Source: Pogona vitticeps (taxonomy: Eukaryota > Chordata > Lepidosauria > Squamata > Agamidae). Taken from it: a DNA stretch of 64,000 nt. Under the pieces are notes generated by a model. That model did not search any database, was not told where the DNA came from, and was given only the letters and a program-made list of their open reading frames with translations. Below are positions 62,101-64,000 of this stretch, piece after piece. Within the stretch, counting starts at the first letter, position 1, and every line of letters begins with the position of its first letter. The translations under genes were made by a program, and so were the position numbers. The stretch is from the NCBI RefSeq assembly GCF_051106095.1, contig NC_135787.1:156682001-156746000 (forward strand), given 5' to 3'.

Positions 62101-64000
62101 GACCCAACTCTGGGGAGCAGTGGAAGACAGGAGGGCCTGGCGTGCTCTGGTCCATGGGGTTACAAAGAGTTGGACACGACCAAATGACTAAACAACAACA
62201 ACAGAACTATCCTTCAGACATCCCAAATATTCAGTAAATGAGTTCAGATGTTATGGTCATTGTTATTGAAGACAAATTGCTTGAAAAGCAAGGTGGAGAT
62301 TGAAGATGCTGTAGAGAAAAGGGTGACAAGGTATCACTTTACAGTGTTTCCTCTCTCTGTTGACAATAACCTGGCTGGACCGTATGAACATCTGGCCACA
62401 TATAATGTAGACTATTTCCTGCTTGCCCTATACCTAAATTTTATAGAGAGAGAATCCAGGAGTCCAGACAGTTCTTTTTATCCTATCACAGTCTATTGAA
62501 TTCCTTTATAGATCTTTTGCTCATTATGTTCCCTGTTTTATCTTCTAGGATTTTTGCTTTCAAGCTGACTGACACCGCCCACCCCCACCCTGCTTCCCTT
62601 TGAGCTACATAGGGCACCAGGAACACAGATGCAAATATTGAGGGGGAAATCCAAGTGCAATAGAATAAAATTCTGTGTCCCTCACTGCTCTGATTGGTCA
62701 ACAGTAAAGCAGTCGTATGATTGGCTGGCAGCATTCCTAGTGTGTTTTTAAAAAGGCTGTGAAGCAACCTGTGTTCATTTCCAACAATGCATCTCATCTT
62801 TTTGTGTGTGAGTGAGGCATAGAAAAACCAGCACTTCCTCATGGAATTTCACAGATGTTATCTCAGGGTACAGGGTGTGTGATCTGGATGGTGAAATATG
62901 TAGCAGTATCTCTTGTCTATACCCCAGTGGGAAGAGTGATAAGCTCTGTCCAGTGAGCTCCTGGTTTTAGGGATCCAATTTATTATCCAATTTCAAATTT
63001 CACTTCCTTTGGTGCCTCTTTATTACTTACATTTCATACTTTGCCTTGCCATCTCTTTAGCTTGGAGCTGAGCTAGGAGCACAAGCTGTTAGTCACCTAG
63101 AAGAAATTAGTCATGAAGGCATTTCTGCAATGGCCCAGGCAAAGTGTGCAGCTATCCTGTTGCCAACCACTGCCTACATACTGAGGTAATTGCAGTTCTA
63201 ATATGTATTAGTTTATATTGTTTGTGTCTATAATTCACAGCAAGGTAGATATCGTATATTTGGGAACATTTTGCATTATGTTTACAGGTATATATGCTGC
63301 TCCTCTACCACGTTGTTGAAATTCAGCTGGATTGTATGAACTTTGGTACTGCATAGTGCCATTTCATTACATTCAAGTGAAACTTAATTGGTTTCCTGAA
63401 TTGGCTAATTTGAATTGATCGTATCTTTTCTGGTTTCTCATATATCAGAATTTTTTGGTTGCAAAATAAGAACCTGTAACAGCAATCGTATATATATATG
63501 ATATAATATACACGTATCTGGGAGGAAACCAGATTGGACGTAACAGAATTTATGTCTGAGTACATTGTACTATGAAGCCATTTTTAAAAAGCTATTTTCT
63601 AGTCCTGATTGTTCCTAAAGAAAATGTTAAAGTTAAATGAGTAGAACATACATGTTATGTAGAACATGCAGGAATTCTATAACTATTACAATATAAAAAA
63701 TAAAATAGAATTTTAATATTAGAAAATGAAGACCTTTTTTCCATTTCAATTTTATATTTATATTCATTTTTATATAAAGTTTTAATATTACAAAAGGAAG
63801 ATCTTTTTTTCACATTTTATTTTTCTGTAATAGTCTAATATTTAAGAAAGATAAACTACAGAGGTTGTATTGATTAGAAAAGGAAGACCTTATTATGATT
63901 CAGTTTAAATGGTAATATCTGGTCTTTTTTTCCTTTTTAGACTGAAACAGCCTCAGGCTAGAAAAATGTTAAAAGAAGGAGTGATTCTTGCTCTTGGTAG
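52991..64000 (+). CDS. AMDHD1: Imidazolonepropionase (AMDHD1), partial at right edge
   Basis: Hydrolyses 4-imidazolone-5-propanoate to N-formimino-L-glutamate, the third step of histidine breakdown after HAL and UROC1. It is an amidohydrolase with a bound metal, acting in the cytosol. Exons: 52,991-53,127; 54,011-54,117; 57,033-57,097; 57,853-58,130; 58,929-59,154; 63,061-63,185; 63,941 to beyond 64,000. About 332 codons are present of roughly 426 in human. Key residues: the metal pair in DAHTHPVW (His87, His89), HGDE (His260, Glu263) and His283 in SHLEE. The last metal ligand, in the SDFNPN segment of other species, lies beyond the edge. All junctions are GT-AG and in frame. A Bov-B with a nested MITE fills intron 5. 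Confidence 0.97.
53152..53192 (+). repeat. (TG)n with TCTG interruptions
   Basis: A short impure TG run just inside AMDHD1 intron 1. Confidence 0.85.
53466..53595. mobile_element. Fold-back hAT-type MITE with exact 8-bp duplication
   Basis: CAGTGGTCCCCAACTTAGGG to CCAAGGTTGGGGACCACTG, 130 bp. The flank GTGTAGAG is exact at 53,458-53,465 and 53,596-53,603. It landed near the 5' end of a tRNA-type SINE (GTGTAGTG...GTGTAGAGGATACAG), whose remains run on to about 53,745. Confidence 0.95.
53604..53750 (+). mobile_element. tRNA-derived SINE, interrupted by the MITE
   Basis: CTTGGGCTCCAGAGGCTTGG, AGAAGCTCACTGTGG and the tail AGTGATTTGACAACACATCAC fit the family at 8,325. The missing 5' part lies before 53,466. 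Confidence 0.55.
54011..54117 (+). CDS. AMDHD1: AMDHD1 coding exon 2
   Basis: Acceptor TTGCTTCCAG, donor CCAG|GTTGGT. Encodes DGYIKAVGDVSTIRKQFSG to DCSGKCILPG. Confidence 0.96.
54786..55125 (+). mobile_element. Sauria SINE with 13-bp target duplication
   Basis: GGGACGTGGTGGTGCTGTG at the 5' end, TCTAATCCACGCGATGG at box B, and the 3' block GAGTCGAACATGACTGG then GGGGAACCTTTACC. The flank TTTCCCTCACTGA is found at 54,773-54,785 and 55,126-55,138. Confidence 0.92.
55453..55590. mobile_element. Old fold-back hAT-type MITE
   Basis: CAGTGGTAGGCAAATTTCCC, CTGCAACTGCCAGCATTCC, GGAGCTGTAGTCCAACATC and GTTCCCCACTCTTG show the family layout with heavy divergence. No target duplication is clear. Confidence 0.65.
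56337..56699 (+). mobile_element. Sauria SINE with 12-bp target duplication
   Basis: Full-length: GAGGGACGTGGTGGCGCTGT, AGATCGAATCCACGCAACGG, and the end AGAGTCGGACACGACTGG. TAACTAACAAGT flanks it at 56,325-56,336 and 56,700-56,711. It has an internal duplication of GGTGGGAAGGTAAACA near 56,515-56,545. Confidence 0.95.
57033..57097 (+). CDS. AMDHD1: AMDHD1 coding exon 3
   Basis: Acceptor CTAAATTAG, donor AAG|GTAAAT. Encodes LVDAHTHPVWAGDRVHEFAM and K, carrying the HxH metal site. Confidence 0.97.
57853..58130 (+). CDS. AMDHD1: AMDHD1 coding exon 4
   Basis: Acceptor GCTTTTAAG, donor CAAA|GTAATA. Encodes residues 104-195: AGASYMEIHEAGGGIHFTVE through YCGAHSVP, with the ECKSGYG substrate-binding block. 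Confidence 0.97.
58131..58928. other. AMDHD1 intron 4, nothing recognised
   Basis: No repeat or exon identified. Confidence 0.4.
58929..59154 (+). CDS. AMDHD1: AMDHD1 coding exon 5
   Basis: Acceptor TTTTAACAG, donor GAG|GTATTT. Encodes GKNATEAADDIINFHLPKLK through NFHGDELHPMKSAE, including the metal and catalytic residues His260 and Glu263. Confidence 0.97.
59405..62202 (+). mobile_element. Bov-B LINE, 5'-truncated and degraded, split by a MITE
   Basis: Begins inside the endonuclease (ITGKFGLGGQNKAGQRLIEF) and runs through the reverse transcriptase (NKASGGDGIPVELFKILKDD, PIPKKGSAKECSNYRTVAL, FIDYVKAFDYVD, GVRQGCILSPSLFNL) to the C-terminal WRALVHGVTKSWTR and an ACAACAACA tail. The catalytic block reads YSDD where Bov-B usually has YADD. 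At least two stops or frame changes break the frame, for example TGA after QAGF near 61,027 and another near 61,513. The copy is inactive. It sits in AMDHD1 intron 5, in the sense direction. Confidence 0.95.
60223..60622. mobile_element. Tc1/mariner-pogo type MITE nested in Bov-B
   Basis: CAGTGGTGCCTCACTTAATG at the left end and GTCAAGTGAGGCACCACTG at the right end, with TA at 60,221-60,222 and 60,623-60,624. It is 400 bp and has no transposase. The Bov-B reading RWQEYTEKL resumes as YQKDLDVPDNPDS on the far side, which proves the nesting. Confidence 0.95.
62203..63060. other. AMDHD1 intron 5, distal part
   Basis: No repeat or exon recognised. Short frames here (62,248-62,499 + and 62,486-62,842 -) have no family resemblance. 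Confidence 0.4.
63061..63185 (+). CDS. AMDHD1: AMDHD1 coding exon 6
   Basis: Acceptor ATCTCTTTAG, donor TGAG|GTAATT. Encodes LGAELGAQAVSHLEEISHE to LLPTTAYIL. Confidence 0.97.
63941..64000 (+). CDS. AMDHD1: AMDHD1 coding exon 7, cut by window edge
   Basis: Acceptor TCCTTTTTAG. Encodes LKQPQARKMLKEGVILALG and then leaves the window. Confidence 0.93.

Overview
This is nuclear DNA from a vertebrate, almost certainly a squamate reptile. It carries three spliced host genes whose order and orientation match the SNRPF - CCDC38 - AMDHD1 block of other vertebrates (human 12q23), with the usual exon sizes and GT-AG junctions. The repeats point to a lizard or snake: several Sauria-type SINEs, Bov-B LINE copies, tRNA-derived reptile SINEs, L2/CR1 LINE fragments, a Penelope-like GIY-YIG fragment, and many fold-back DNA elements. 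The species cannot be named from the sequence alone.

Layout. 1-20.8 kb is intergenic DNA with no exon I can support; it holds only repeats and unique filler. 20.86-24.0 kb is SNRPF on the + strand (four coding exons, 86 aa, complete). 24.26-48.09 kb is CCDC38 on the - strand, tail-to-tail with SNRPF (fourteen coding exons, 568 codons, complete and in frame across every junction). A CpG-rich block at 49.5-50.35 kb is the likely CCDC38 promoter. 52.65-53.15 kb is a second CpG-rich block holding AMDHD1 exon 1. AMDHD1 (+) then runs off the right edge after seven of its exons, about 332 of an expected ~426 codons.

The most striking object is a whole-looking Ty3/Gypsy LTR element of 6.2 kb at 29,417-35,610, sitting in CCDC38 intron 10 in the same direction as the gene. 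It has two 531-bp LTRs that look identical, a 5-bp target duplication (GTTAC), a PBS-like site, a polypurine tract and a single 1472-codon gag-pol frame. Two features make it special. The integrase lies before the reverse transcriptase, the order that defines Gmr1-like elements. The Gag capsid region is recognisably SCAN-like, so it belongs to the group from which the tetrapod SCAN domain of zinc-finger proteins is thought to come.

How the genes relate. SNRPF is a core spliceosomal Sm protein. CCDC38 is a coiled-coil (DUF4200) sperm-flagellum protein. AMDHD1 is the third enzyme of histidine breakdown; in other vertebrates HAL, the first enzyme, is its next neighbour beyond the right edge. Apart from conserved neighbourhood, nothing suggests that the three genes act together.
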